From the NCBI GenBank assembly GCA_043228905.1, contig JBHGNT010000011.1:15934001-15998000 (forward strand): a stretch of 64,000 bases of DNA, given 5' to 3'. Source of the stretch: Azolla caroliniana (taxonomy: Eukaryota; Polypodiophyta). Below the pieces are notes generated by a model. The model was not told the DNA's origin. It saw nothing but the letters and a program-made list of their open reading frames with translations, and searched no databases. This document shows, piece after piece, positions 47,489 to 59,950 of this stretch; the stretch's first letter is position 1; every line of letters starts with the position of its first letter. The position numbers were made by a program, and so were the translations under genes.

Positions 47489-48070
47489 GCGTGCCCTTTA
47501 ATGTATATAATAGGGAATTAGGTACATAGGGATATCCTAGGTAGTTAGATTCGGTAGGTAGGAAGTAAATGAGGGAGACGGCTCCCTTCTTGAAGCTATA
47601 AAGGAGAGGGAGACGCGGGGAGAAGGGATCGCGCATTGAGGAGGACGAAGTGCTATCGGACCGTAACCGAACGCTTCTCCTCTGTTTGTTCTCTGTTGCT
47701 CTTCTCTGCAGGTTTTCGGGAGGCTCGCGCTGCTTCAAGGAACGCCCGTGTGCTTCCGGCAGCACCTCCATCCTATCCCCTTTCGTGCGCAGACAAGCAG
47801 GCATCGGCATCTGTTCGCCTGCCTGTTCGGTTGTAAGCGCTCACGTGCTCTGTTGTTTATTTGTTATTCGTTAATACACAAACTTTCGTGTCTCTCGGTC
47901 TCTGTGTCCATTCGTGTCTTCTGCGTTGACGGGCCGTGTCCTTGTGTTCCTTTGCTCATATGCAACCGGGCGTCTCTCTCTTTCTCTTTCCCCTTCTATC
48001 ACCTGCTCTTCGGTTCAAGACCCCGGTGGTCCCGCCTTGTTTCTCCACGCACGCGCGTAGCAACGCGACA
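47489..48070 (+). repeat. Main part of the gypsy copy B 5' LTR
   Basis: Continues 46779-46845 after the solo LTR and ends GCAACGCGACA. It contains TATAAAGG at 47597-47604. The primer-site string TGGTGAACCCGACGTG follows from 48075. Confidence 0.88.
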
Positions 48071-48114
48071 TATTTGGTGAACCCGACGTGAACAAGGCGA
48101 CAAAGGAGCAGAAG

Positions 48115-48879
48115 ATGAGGGGGTCGGATCTTGCAGAGGCCATGGCTTCGGCCGTGGACCGGATAGTAAGCGCGCGCGAGGGACCGGCGCCCTTGATAGG
48201 GCTATTGAGGCGATCGTCGGTACGATTGGCCGGTTCAGTGGAAAGGATGCCACGAGTTATTTGGCGTCCTACCGGGCGGAGATGTTGATGAGGGATATTC
48301 CGGAAGAGAGGCGTCTTGCCGGATTCCCTCGAGTGGCAATGCCGGGCATCCATGTGGAGGTGCTTGAGGTCCGGGCGGAGAGCCGGACCTGGGAGGAGTT
48401 CGAAGGACGGCTCCTGGAGAAATACGGGCTGGATGACGCGTTTCGACTTTCGAAGCGGGGCTTCATGGAGTGGGTGGAGTCCCCCAACAAAGGAAGAAAT
48501 GCGTCGGTACTCCTCCGGGAGTTTGAGGAACGCTTTGCGCGCCTTTCGGCGCTTGATCGGACCGTTCTGGACACAAGTCGTGTCTTACTGTTTGTCAAAT
48601 CGGTTGACGCACGGGATTGGGAGCAAGTGGGCTCCTTACTGGAAACCAAAGACGGGCTGATGGCCGACTGGGCCGCGGTAAAAAGAGTATGCGGCTGTTT
48701 TGACAAACGATGGGAGTGGGCTGATACAGGGGCGACCGGGGCGGGTCCTATCGCAGCAAGAAAGCTCGAACTGATACCGCAGGCGCGAAGGGAAGAGACC
48801 TGGGAATGGCTCGAAACCGGTTCGGCTTCGACCGGCGTGGTCAGAGGCTCGTCCGGGGGAATAGCTTTGGAGGAGTTGA
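48115..48879 (+). pseudogene. Gypsy copy B Gag, N-terminal part
   Basis: Starts MRGSDLAEAMAS as in copy A. One base is missing after the SAREG block (about 48182) relative to copy A, which shifts the frame. The correct frame resumes before 48261 and runs through EERRLAGFPRVAMPGIHVEV, EFEGRLLEKYGLDDAFRLSK and FVKSVD to 48879, where the chromovirus inserted. Copy B retains Arg where copy A has its first Gag stop. Confidence 0.85.
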
Positions 48880-49353
48880 TGTTATGTACACATAACGTTG
48901 GTGAGGGTAGGTCACTAATATTTACATTAGTGAAGGGTATGTTCACTATTATTAAAAAGGGGACTAATGATTGGATAGAATGAATGATATGTGCATGCAC
49001 TATCATGATTTAGACAACCAATGAATAGAGAGCCTTTTAAAAAGGCACATCTATTCAAGGGGCCTAGGAAAAGGTATAAATATGAGGCTTAGCTACCCTC
49101 ATAGGGATCATCACGTCGGAAGGCTGCTGTCGTAGACACCGGTGGTGCGGGCTAGGCTTTCGTCTCGACGATCGTGTTTATCTCTTCCAAGGTATTAGTC
49201 ATCCTAATATCCGGCGGTATGGGACGTCGGTGGTAGGTTGGCTATGTCTAGATCATAGCTCGGGGGTGGTCGGGTGGAACGGGTTCTTCTATCCAATCTA
49301 TTTTCTTCCTTTTTACTTGATTTGGTCTATTGATTAGTAATAGACTCTTAACA
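48880..49353 (+). repeat. 5' LTR of the chromovirus
   Basis: 474 bp, TGTTATGTACAC to CTCTTAACA, with a TATAAATA box at 49075-49082. Confidence 0.95.
49075..49082 (+). promoter_or_regulatory. Probable TATA box of the chromovirus LTR
   Basis: TATAAATA, about 280 bp before the end of the LTR. The same box is present in the 3' LTR. Confidence 0.6.
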
Positions 49354-49354
49354 G

Positions 49355-49366
49355 TGGTATCAGAGC
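49355..49366 (+). other. Primer binding site of the chromovirus (initiator tRNA-Met)
   Basis: TGGTATCAGAGC starts one base after the 5' LTR and is the common plant site complementary to initiator tRNA-Met. Confidence 0.95.
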
Positions 49367-49811
49367 TTTTACTAACAATTTTTTTGTTGTTTTGATGTTT
49401 TTTGCGTGTGAGCGAGGGGGAGCTAACAAGGCTCGTCATGATCTTCTCAGGATCAAAACAACACTCTAAACCCGGTATTCTTCTTTTTTGATCTCTTCTC
49501 TTTTTCTATTATGCGTTCTTTATGGTCGAATCAAATTGGTATTACGTTTTATTCTCTTTCTTTCTACCTCCTACTACGCTACGATTTTACTTATTATTAT
49601 GCATCGGGCCGAGCGTGTTTGCACTAATCGCACACGCTCAACTCATGGCCTTTTGCATATTGCGATATATATCCCACTCTCTCCTCTCTTGAACTCTTAC
49701 GATAATAATTATTCTTGTGCATTGGGTCGAGCGTGTTTGCTCTAATCGCACACGCTTATCTCATGGCCGTTTTGCATATGATGTTGAGTATACCACTCTT
49801 CCTCTCTATTG

Positions 49812-50130
49812 AGCCATCACTTGGCCGATTCTAAGGGATGATGTGGCCTTGACGAGGTGTATGTTGCCTACCTATGCCACTCTACTCTCTATTAAGCCAT
49901 CAATTGGCCGATTCTATGGGATGTTGTGGCCTTGACAAGGTATATGTAGCTTACATATGCCACTTTCCTTTTTAATTAGCCATCAATTGGCCGATTCTAA
50001 GGGATGATGTGGCCTTGACGAGGTATATGTCACTTACCTATGCCACTTTCCTCTTTAATTAGCCATTACTTGGCCGATTCTAGGGATATGTGGTGGTCTT
50101 GAGGAGGTGCATGTCAACTACCCTAGGGTT
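49812..50130 (+). repeat. 83-bp tandem repeats in the chromovirus leader
   Basis: Four units beginning AGCCATCA or AGCCATTA at 49812, 49895, 49978 and 50061, each exactly 83 bp apart, the last one diverged. Just upstream a GC-rich hairpin-forming string (GAGCGTGTTTGC ... CACACGCT) occurs twice, at 49611 and 49729. The leader is AT-rich and non-coding otherwise. Confidence 0.92.
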
Positions 50131-51108
50131 TCGTATCTTAGGGCATGTTTGATTCCATACACCTAATTGTTGATTATTCTAATTAAATCTTAATTTCATA
50201 AGTATTGTTTCACTTATATGATTTTCTAGTAATTATTATTTACCCGCCCACAATTAACTCTCCTTTTTCCACTTCCTTTTCATGTATAAAGTATTTACAT
50301 GTTTTATTTTTAATGTAACCTTTACGTGTAGACTATTTTTTTCGTATGGAGTGGCTTGTTGAACGATTTTTTTTCAACGGGTCATCTAGGTTTAACTCTT
50401 ATCATCAAGCCTTAGAAAACGAGTAAAACCATATGAGTTCCCTTATTGATGTTTTACTCATGGATTTGAGTATTACATCTTTGCGCACAACACCGTCATC
50501 ACTTGTATCAATTTGTGGCTTATGTCACAATTGTGCAAGTTATAACAATCATATTGGGATGTATATGTGCATACCTTGCACTTCCCATTTATTTGTGACA
50601 TTGTTTTTTTCGTAGGTAACACATGGGTTCTTTTTTTTTTACCCTTGTTTTCATCACTACTTAACTCTTATGAGTAGTGCCTTATTTTATCATTTTATCA
50701 TCACGTTTGCTTATTGCTCGCAAGACTAGAATATTACTTGTGAGTGCACTTGTTTTTTCACGTAATACACTTTCTCGACCATATAATACATGATGGGTTG
50801 GCATTAATATAAGGCTATCTAGGAAATTTCATTGATGTAAGAACCATGGTTGAGCCTCGGGGAGCCGCCATGATTACTCAAGATAGAGATCCGAGAAATA
50901 CATCTTAGCTATGTTTTCCCCCATGGTTTTTAAAACACCATAGTGTTACCATAGTTATCGGATCTCGAATCACATCTCATATGTCTAGAGGGGTAAAGAC
51001 ATGAGATACTTTCTTGGATAAAGTTCTTTCAATCAAAATTTCAAGCATTCATTTTGCTTGTGTATTTTCTGAACCTCCTTATTTTATTGCATACCCACAA
51101 CGTGCATC

Positions 51109-54100
51109 ATGGAACAAGTTTTGAACGCGGTTGGAACGATCTCTCCAAATGAGACCTCTCAACCCCAATCCGCATCTCGCACACAAGCTGAGATCACTAT
51201 TGAGCAATTGCTCACTACTACCTTGAATCAATTGGCCGAAATGAGAAAGGCCAATATGGCATTGGAAAAGAAATTCCAAGAATTAACTATTGAGTCCAAG
51301 AAAGAAGGTGAACCTTCCTTCGTAGTCACGCCTTTCAAGGGAGATAAGAAAGAAAGAACCGAGGAGGCTATTAGCACTTGGCTTGGTCGTTGGGAGTCTC
51401 ACTTTGAGCTTCATCCCAAGCCCGATGCAATAAAAATTGGTTATGTCGGTCGTGAGTTAGGTGGCCGAGCTGCTGCTTGGTGGCGTGGCCTAAGGACCGC
51501 AAAAAACTTACCCACAACTTGGGAAGGTTTCGTTGATGTTTTTAAGAAACAATTCTTGCAGCCACCTTCTCAAACCGAACAAGCGCAACACTTGCTCACA
51601 TTGTCTAGTAAGCCATTTACCTCTCTCGAGGATTATGTGCATCACGCACGGACCCAGATCCAAAAATCGGGACTTACGGGTGAGAAATGGTTTGTCGCTT
51701 GTTTTTTGAATGGTATTCCCAATGGGGATTATCATTGGATTGTCCATGACAAGGACCCCACAACTTTCGAGGAAGCCGTCAACATTGTGCTGCGATACCA
51801 TAGGACTTCCAAGAAAGACCACAATAAACCTGAGTTCGCCAAAACTCCGAATGTCAAGTTCATTGGGAAACGTAAGCAATCCAGTGACACTCTTGACCGC
51901 GACTCAAAGAAACCGAACCTCTTCTGTGCATATTGCAAGAAGCGGGGCCACACAAAGGATACCTGTCGTCGTCTTGAGAGGAAGTCAATGAACACCCCTC
52001 CTCAAGACAAATCTACGAGTCACACAGGTGAGTCTTTTGATATTGTTGAAGTTCATACCAATCACTTAAGTTTATGTGAATGCACTTTTCCTTCACATTT
52101 ACTTGGACCTAATGATTTACTCCGAGCAGTCGGATATATCAATGGAACACAAGCACATTTCTTGTTTGATTCCGGTAGTTCTCACAATTTTCTTAATGAT
52201 CACTTTGTGCAGCAAATGGAGCTCCACATAAACGCAAGTGATCATATCTATCAAGTTCACATGGCAAATGGAAACGTTCAATACATCAGTGGCATTGTTT
52301 GTCAACTGCCAATTCAAATAGATACTTATTTGGAGAAGCTTGACTTTCATGTTATGAAATTACAATCCGCAGATGTCATTTTAGGATATCCTTGGTTTTT
52401 TAATAAAAACCCTTCTTTGTCCATTGATTGGGTTAATCACTCAATCACATTTGAACTTAATAATTGTAAACATTTTATTCAATGTTCCAAACTTCCTTCT
52501 CATTCACTTGTGTCTTCTAAATCTTTAAGTGAGTATTCTAGTTCATTAATTTATTCGTGTGTAATTGATCCTGCGGTTCAATTTTATTATTTTAATATTG
52601 ACGCCACACAATTACCACATTTTGAGCAACGATTACTCGACTCTATTTTAGAGGATTTTCAAGATGTGTTTCCTACTGAATTACCGCTTACTTTACCACC
52701 TAAACGTAATGTGGACCATCAAATTGAACTCATCCCTAGGGCTGCTCCTGTGAGCATTCCACCTTACCGACTTAGTCGATTAGAAGAGGATGAGATCGCT
52801 AAACAACTTAAGGAATACTTGAGTATGGGCCACATTAGGTATAGTAAATCACCTTGGGGTGCGCCAGTTCTATTAGTCAAGAAGAAGGAAGGTTCGTGGC
52901 GAATGTGTATCAATTATCGCCGTTTGAATAAAATGACAATTAAGAATGCATATCCATTACCTCGTGCCGATGATTTGATTGATCGTTTGCACGGGGCTCG
53001 ATATTTTACGAAAATTGACTTACGAACTGGTTATCATCAGATTCGCATCGCCGAGGATGATATTCCTAAAACCGCTTTTCGTACGCGCTATGGCCATTAT
53101 GAGTTTTTAGTCATGCCGTTTGGGTTGACTAATGCTCCAGCCACATTCCAACAAGCGATGAATGATGTTTTCCGAGATCAACTCGGTGATTTTGTTGTCG
53201 TCTTCTTGGATGATATTTTGATATATAGCCGTACCTTGCAAGATCATGTTCAACATGTTCGATTTGTTTTGCGAAAGTTGTGTGACAACTCTTTCTATGC
53301 AAAACATTCAAAATGTGACTTCTTCCAAAAATCTATTGTGTACCTAGGTCATTTAATTACAGAAAATGGCATTGAAATTGAACTTTCTCGTATTGAAAAG
53401 GTTAAACTTTGGCCCATTCCTCGTAATATTCGTGAACTTAGATCATTCTTAGGGTTTGTTGGATTTTTACGAAAATCAATTCGTAACTATTCCAAATTGA
53501 CTACGCCATTAACTGACCTTTTAAAAGGTCATCCACGTAAGTCTGTCAAACCAATTTCATGGAATGAACAACTTGACAAATCATTTGAGACACTCAAGTA
53601 GCATGTGTGTCAGGCTCCCACTCTTCTATTACCAGACCCTTCTAAGCCTTTCTCAATTGAAACCGATGCTAGTGATTATGCTATTGGTGCAGTTCTTTAT
53701 CAAGGTGGTCACCCTATTGCTTTTGAAAGTAAGAAGCTTGATGCTGCTCAATCTCGGTATTCGGTTCAAGAGAAAGAGTTGTTTGCAGTGATACATGCAC
53801 TTAAAACATGGAGGCACTATCTCTATGGAAATAAATTTGTGGTTACAACAGACCATCAATCATTAAAGTATTTTTGTGACCAGCCCGATCTTGTTGGTCG
53901 TAAAGGCCGTTGGGCTGACCTTATGCAAGATTTTGATTTTTCCATACGCTATCGCAAGGGTTCTATGAACACCGTTGCTGATGCTCTTAGTCGCATTAAA
54001 GAAGTTAACATGCTTAGCTTCACGGAAATAAAATCTGATCTTTTAGATCACCTTCGAGGGAAATACCTTGATGACAGTTATTTCTCAAAATACTGGACGA

Positions 54101-55512
54101 AAGCCGAATCTGGTTTAGATGCCGATACTAGCACCCTACCCTCGAAGGCGACCTTTCACATTACAAACGGTTTGCTCTACCGTAGTGGAAAGGTCTGTGT
54201 TCCAGATTTACCAAATGTTAAACAGAAATTTTTTCATGAATGTCATGATGCACCATTTGCTGGTCATCCTGGAATACAACGCACACTCGTTCTCATCTCG
54301 TGTACTTTTTTCTGGCCTAAGATGCGCTCTGACGTGCATAAATACGTAACTCAATGCTTACAATGTCAGATTAATAAGTCGGAACGACTTAAAGCTGTTG
54401 GTCTTTTACATCCCTTAGATATTCCCAACAATAAATGGGAAAGTATCTCGATGGATTTTATTGTTAGTTTACCTCGTACACAGAGGGGTCATGATGCCAT
54501 ATGGGTTGTCGTTGACAGGCTAACAAAATTAGCTAGATTTATTCCTACAAAAACCACGGTAACCGCTCAACAGTTGGCTTATCAATTTGTTGATGAGTTA
54601 TTTCGTTTTTATGGATTACCGATGGATATTGTTAGTGATCGAGATTCCAAGTTTACTAGTGACTTTTGGACTCAGGTCTTTAAGAAACTAGAAACTACGT
54701 TGAGCATGAGTTCCGCAGATCATCCTCAGTCTGATGGACAAACTGAACGAGTTAATCAAATTATTGAGGACATGCTTCGAGCTTATGTAGCAAAAACCCC
54801 TTCTAAGTGGGAGCAATACCTTCCTATCTTAGAATTTGCCTATAATAGCTCTAAACATACATCTACTGGATATAGTCCTTTTATGTTGATGTATGATTTT
54901 CAGCCACGTGCCCCAGTTGATGTCACGATTCATCGTGATACATTAGACAGTACACGCAATTTTTTGCAAGACATGAACCAAATGTTGCATATTGCCAAAG
55001 AAAATGTCAAGACAGCTCAAGATCGTGCTCAATTTTATGCTGATCAGGATAGACGTCCTCGTGCATTTACTATTGGTCAAAAAGTTTTTTTGCGTGTCCC
55101 GACTGATTCTACGTCATTATCTACGGGCAAGTGCGCTAAGTTAGCCCCACGATATTGTGGCCCATTTGAAATCCTTAAGCGAGTTGGGTCATCTGCTTAT
55201 CACCTTGCCTTACCTCGTAACGTTGGTATTCATCTTGTTTTTCACGTCAGTCGTCTAAAACCATTTTTAGGCTCTGGTGATAACACCATCACAATCCAAG
55301 ATCTTGTAACATTAGAGGATTTTTCTTACAAACCTCATGTTCCTGAACGAATTCTTGATTCTCGTACTAAACGTTTACGTTCTAAAGAGATTCGGCTATT
55401 CAAGATCAAATGGATGGATAAACCTATTGATGATGCCACATGGGAACGCGAGCATTCGCTTAAGGCACAATTTCCTCACTTTATATTGCAAGAGTGCAAT
55501 CTTTTGAAGTAG
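51109..55512 (+). pseudogene. Chromovirus Gag-Pol polyprotein with one in-frame TAG
   Basis: A single frame of 1467 codons interrupted only by TAG at 53599-53601, which is probably a changed CAG in ETLK-stop-HVCQAPTL. Domains: Gag (residues about 80-240), CCHC knuckle CAYCKKRGHTKDTC (about 273-286), protease LFDSGSSHNF (Asp354), RT with WRMCINYRRLN, FGLTNAPATFQQ and VVFLDDILIYSR (Asp701-Asp702), RNase H (IETDASDYAIGAV, TTDHQSLKYF), integrase finger (HECHDAPFAGH ... CLQCQ) and D,D,E core (MDFIVSL, VSDRDSKF, DGQTERVNQ). A chromodomain-like end is recognised by ERILDSRTKRLRSKEIRLFK and IKWMD...ATWE. All catalytic residues are present, so reversal of one codon would restore the frame. It may also act in trans as truncated Gag-RT. 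Confidence 0.93.
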
Positions 55513-55519
55513 GGGAGTA

Positions 55520-55993
55520 TGTTATGTACACATAACGTTGGTGAGGGTAGGTCACTAATATTTACATTAGTGAAGGGTATGTTCACTATTATTAAAAAGG
55601 GGACTAATGATTGGATAGAATGAATGATATGTGCATGCACTATCATGATTTAGACAACCAATGAATAGAGAGCCTTTTAGAAAGCCACATCTATTCAAGG
55701 GGCCTAGGAAAAGGTATAAATATGAGGCTTAGCTACCCTCATAGGGATCATCACGTCGGAAGGCTGCTGTCGTAGACACCGGTGGTGCGGGCTAGGCTTT
55801 CGTCTCGACGATCGTGTTTATCTCTTCCAAGGTATTAGTCATCCTAATATCCGGCAGTATGGGACGTCGGTGGTAGGTTGGCTATGTCTAGATCATAGCT
55901 CGGGGGTGGTCGGGTGGAACGGGTTCTTCTATCCAATCTATTTTCTTCCTTTTTACTTGATTTGGTCTATTGATTAGTAATAGACTCTTAACA
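55520..55993 (+). repeat. 3' LTR of the chromovirus
   Basis: 474 bp, nearly identical to 48880-49353, preceded by the purine-rich GAAGTAGGGGAGTA. Confidence 0.95.
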
Positions 55994-55998
55994 GTTGA

Positions 55999-57359
55999 CA
56001 CAGGCGGTAAAGGATCTCCAGATCGCCCAGGCTCGGAGGGAAGACGGTGATCAGGCTCGTGACCGACGGCCTCCGGCAGGAAATAGGTGCATGTGGTGCG
56101 ACGAGGTCGGCCACATCCAGAAAGACTGTGGGGAGTTTGCGGAGGCTTTGAGAAGCCGGATAGTGTACCTGTGGGAAGGTCGGGTGCACGCCAGCGATAC
56201 CCGGAGGGCCCTGAACCGAAACGACGGGCGAGGAGGAATGAAAAGGCTAATGGAAGAGGCGGTGGCCCGACACGCGGAGACCGTCCACTACTCAACGTCA
56301 GCTAGTATTCGGGTCGGAGGCAGCGAGGCCCGGAAGGAAAACAAAGCCGGGTTCTGGCCGACGGTGCTGGAAGGCCTCGCCGGTGCCCGACTAAAGAAAG
56401 ACGAGGTGGACCGCACGGAGAGGCGGGTCTAGGAGGTAACCGGGTGGAGTGACCCGATCGAAGAAAAGACGGGTTTCGTCGAAGCAACTTGCCAGAACTA
56501 CGAGGCTCTGGTTGAAGACAAACGGGTAGGTAAAACCGGAGGGGCCGGACCCTCATAGAGATACGAAACCTGATTCAGGTCGAAACAGAATGAGGCCGGT
56601 GAGACCAGTGCCCGGGATAACCACAAGAAGGGCGGATACCGGTTGGGCACGGAGATCGAAAGGACCACGGACCTACGAAAGGTCCTGGAAGAACGAATCC
56701 TCGACAGCAAGGTGGAACTGTCGTTGCGGGAGGTGCTCAGAATCGCCAAGAAGGAGTTCCACGACTCCATCGTAGACTTGGTGAAGCGGAAGAGGCTGTC
56801 GACAGAGACAGAGCTGGAAAGGCCGGTGGAGGTGCGGACGACGCACATAGAGGACATGGCGCTGGAAGACGAGTGGGCGGAGAGCCACTACTCGAGGCCA
56901 CACTGGGCCCGAGCGACCACGGAAACCCCGGTGAAGATCGGAGATGTTCAGGAACCGGTGGTGGCGTTGGTGGACCACGGTTCGGAAATAAACCTGATGT
57001 CCATGGATTTCTACAAGAAGGGGAAATGGCCGATCAACACCAAGCACGGGTGGAAGATACGGGCGGCGACGCGCGCCACCGAGGAACTACACGGGGCCTG
57101 CCCAAACGTGTGAGTCAAGATCGGCGACGTCGAGATAGATCAGCACTTCTTTGTGCAGGAGACGTCCTCGCACCCAGTCATACTGGGAGAACCGTACATT
57201 ACGGCAGCGCGGATGGAGACCAAGGTACTGGACAACGGGTTGGCTTACGCGAGGGTCAAGAGTCAGGACGAGCGTCATTCGGTCCAGTTCCTGACGGTGC
57301 GACCGAACCACGAGCGAAACCGTGAGTCCCTCGGTGGTGAGAACCGAGAGGATTTTTAG
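55999..57359 (+). pseudogene. Gypsy copy B Gag C-terminal part and protease (several stops)
   Basis: Continues Gag after the chromovirus: the CCHC knuckle CMWCDEVGHIQKDC (about 56088-56129), a linker, then the protease box VALVDHGSEINLM (about 56968-57006). Stops at 56430 (TAG), two near 56558-56575, and 57111 (TGA, from CGA by comparison with copy A) break the frame. The natural end is GAT TTT TAG at 57351-57359, where Pol overlaps in the -1 frame. Confidence 0.85.
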
Positions 57360-59950
57360 AGAGGGCTATCAAGGCGTGGGGCCGCGACAGTCCGGACACT
57401 CTGGGAAAACCCCACAAATGTACGATAGAGGCGAAACCGAAGAAACCTTGTACCATAAGTAGGAAGTTTTGTTTCTCCGACAATGGAGGGTGTACGATAG
57501 TTGGCGTCGTTGGCCGAGAAAAGACAAGGGCGGAGGAGCGACTTCGGGCGTGCGGAGTTCTCGGGCCCAACGAGGAAATAAACGGAGCCGTGGAGGCGGT
57601 CTCCTTCGACGATACCTTGGGAATACTGCGAGAGGTGGTCGGAGAGGGCCTTAAAGAGGACCGGATGATACCGGTTTGTTCAGAAGAGATGCACGAAGTC
57701 ATCGCGGAGTTCAGTCGAGGGCTCGAGTCGGATCGGACGGCACAGGTTAACATGAAGTACAAGACTGTGGACCGGAAGGTAAGGCCAGTCGCGGCACCCT
57801 TACCGGAGGGCAGCGAGTTGCGAATCAAGGGGGTCGCGTCGGACCCTAGTTTACGAGATCCGGCCTGCATAGGACACGCCTTCACCGACAGAACGCTACG
57901 GGAGCTCAAAATCGGTGGGGGCGGGTTCCTACTACCAGCGGAAGAAGACCGGTTTCGAAGAATGCTCGGAAGGTACGGGAAAGCCTTCGCATTCTCACCG
58001 GGAGAGATCGGGTGCATAGACCCGACAGTCGTAAAGCCGATGGTGATATTCACGGTACCGCATGTGCCATGGAATCTCAAACCAATTCCGGTACCGAGAG
58101 CTCACATCCCGGAGCTGATGGAGCTGTTGAGGCAGAAAGTCGATATGGGCATCCTCGAACCGTCAAGTGCCCCGTACTCGAACCGGTGGTTTACCGTACC
58201 GAAGAAGAACGGGACGTTGCGCTTCATTCAAGACCTGCAACCGGTCAACAGAGTGACCATTCGGAACGCAGGAATCGGACCAACGATAGACGAGTTCGTG
58301 GAGGCCTTCGTCGGAAGGTCGATCTACTCGATCGGTGATCTGTACTCGGGGTACGATCAGTTCCAACTAGCCGTAGAGAGCAGAGACATTACGACGATGT
58401 GGACTCCTCTCGGCCTAGTGCGGATGTGTACCCTGCCACAAGGAGGGACGAACTCAGTGGCCCACATGGTGAATGCGATGAACAACGTGCTGAGGGATTG
58501 TATCCCGGACATCACCATGCCATTCTTGGACGATATCCCGATCAAGGGATGTCCGGTGGAAGACAAGGACGAAACGATCGGACCGGACGGATGCCGGAAA
58601 TTCGTGGCGACACACATTGACGACTGCGAGAGGGTGCTGCAGAGGCTAGAGGACGTGAGGCTCACCTTCTCCGGGGAGAAATCGTCCTTCGGGCAATCAG
58701 AGATCATGGTCGTCGGACATCTATGCGAACCGTATGGCCGGAAACCGTTTCCGACTAAGGTGGAAGCCATCTCCGCAATGAAGCCTGACTCTAACTCGGT
58801 CACGGAGGTACGGAGATTCTTGGGAGCATGCGCGTTCTACCACATATGGATCCCACACTACACCCACGTTGCCGAGCCGCTATACGGGTTGCTGAAAAAG
58901 GGGCGAAAATTCGAGTGGCGAGTCGAGCATACGGAGTCGGTCCGAAAGATGAAGGAGGCTCTTGCTGCAGCTCTGACACTCTGGAAGGCTGTCTACGAGA
59001 AAGGCACTCCCATCTACATAACGGTAGATACAAGTCCGACCGGGATCGGATGGGTCGTCAACCAAGAAGATGAGGAGGGTATTCGGTTCCCAATCCGGTT
59101 CGGCGCGAAGGTCCTCAGCGAGCGACAGCGAGGATACGCCCAGGTTAAACGCGAACTCTGGGGTATCGTTTCGGCGGTAAAGGCCGATAAAGACTATCTG
59201 ATCGGGACAGAGGTGACTATCGAGACGGACTGCCTGCCGATTCTCGGCATGGTTTCCGGATGCGTAACCCCGGACCTGGCAATGCTCAGGTGGATAGTGT
59301 ACATCAAGTCCCTGGATCCGGAAATACGACACATTTCTAGGAAAGACAATGCCATGGCCGACATGCTTTCGAGGGCACGATTCGACGACGAGGGCGGCAT
59401 GGTTTCGGAGGACGAGGAAGTCGGTGTGGACTTCTTCGAGGCGGCTTACGTAACAACCGAGGGGGGGAGCACTCCAGCGCTTAACGATTTTAACGAGAGC
59501 AAGTACGATGGGGAGTGGCTGCAGATTGGAGGATTCTTAAGGACGATGACGTCGGACGCGTCATGGACAAAGGATGAGGCCAACCGGATCCGGAAGAAAG
59601 CGTACCGATTCTTTCTCCGGGACGGATACTTGTGGAAGCACCCGAAGAAGAGAAACAGCATCCCGCTCCGAGTAGTGGCGATGAAGGAGGAACAGGAGGA
59701 GTTGCTGAAGGCCTACCACGACAGCCCCTGGGCTGGACACCGTGGAACGTGGGCCACGTTCGAGAAACTAAAGGGGAAGTACTGGTGGTCGGGACTGTAC
59801 CGGGACGTACATCGGTTCGTGACGACTTGTGAGAGCTGTCAGATACACTCCATAGTCCGACATCGGGACGAGCTTCACCCTACATACCCTCCGGCCATCC
59901 ACTTCAAATGGATGGTAGATTTGGTGACGATGCCGATGGGCGTAGGGTAG
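57353..59950 (+). CDS. Gypsy copy B Pol: RT, RNase H and integrase N-terminus, open for 865 codons
   Basis: Open in the -1 frame relative to Gag-protease from the U-run at 57353 (F-L-E-R-A-I-K). There is no convincing AUG near the start; the first downstream Met is well inside, so entry by frameshift is likely. RT shows WFTVPKKNGTLRFIQDLQ, SGYDQFQLAVESRD and MPFLDDIPIKG. RNase H shows ITVDTSPTGIGWV, RQRGYAQVKRELWG, IETDCLPILGM and KDNAMADMLSRAR. The integrase finger is HDSPWAGH ... CESCQ, then WMVDLVTMPMGVG and TAG at 59948. Copy A has a TAG at exactly the same codon. RT and RNase H look intact; the integrase is cut. Confidence 0.88.
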   Translation, partial: FLERAIKAWGRDSPDTLGKPHKCTIEAKPKKPCTISRKFCFSDNGGCTIVGVVGREKTRAEERLRACGVLGPNEEINGAVEAVSFDDTLGILREVVGEGLKEDRMIPVCSEEMHEVIAEFSRGLESDRTAQVNMKYKTVDRKVRPVAAPLPEGSELRIKGVASDPSLRDPACIGHAFTDRTLRELKIGGGGFLLPAEEDRFRRMLGRYGKAFAFSPGEIGCIDPTVVKPMVIFTVPHVPWNLKPIPVPRAHIPELMELLRQKVDMGILEPSSAPYSNRWFTVPKKNGTLRFIQDLQPVNRVTIRNAGIGPTIDEFVEAFVGRSIYSIGDLYSGYDQFQLAVESRDITTMWTPLGLVRMCTLPQGGTNSVAHMVNAMNNVLRDCIPDITMPFLDDIPIKGCPVEDKDETIGPDGCRKFVATHIDDCERVLQRLEDVRLTFSGEKSSFGQSEIMVVGHLCEPYGRKPFPTKVEAISAMKPDSNSVTEVRRFLGACAFYHIWIPHYTHVAEPLYGLLKKGRKFEWRVEHTESVRKMKEALAAALTLWKAVYEKGTPIYITVDTSPTGIGWVVNQEDEEGIRFPIRFGAKVLSERQRGYAQVKRELWGIVSAVKADKDYLIGTEVTIETDCLPILGMVSGCVTPDLAMLRWIVYIKSLDPEIRHISRKDNAMADMLSRARFDDEGGMVSEDEEVGVDFFEAAYVTTEGGSTPALNDFNESKYDGEWLQIGGFLRTMTSDASWTKDEANRIRKKAYRFFLRDGYLWKHPKKRNSIPLRVVAMKEEQEELLKAYHDSPWAGHRGTWATFEKLKGKYWWSGLYRDVHRFVTTCESCQIHSIVRHRDELHPTYPPAIHFKWMVDLVTMPMGVG

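Larger units (their letters stand above)
48880..55993 (+). mobile_element. Young Ty3/gypsy chromovirus inserted in gypsy copy B Gag
   Basis: 7114 bp with 474-bp LTRs at 48880-49353 and 55520-55993 that differ at about three positions by eye. Perfect 5-bp target duplication GTTGA (48875-48879 and 55994-55998). It has a long untranslated leader (49354-51108) and a single polyprotein frame broken by one TAG. A chromodomain-like C-terminus places it among plant chromoviruses. It is the youngest large insertion in the window. Confidence 0.95.

Noticed and set aside
53605-55512. Separate gene starting after the TAG in the chromovirus
   Set aside because: Its first residues are the middle of the RT-RNase H linker and the frame is the same; it is the second half of one polyprotein.
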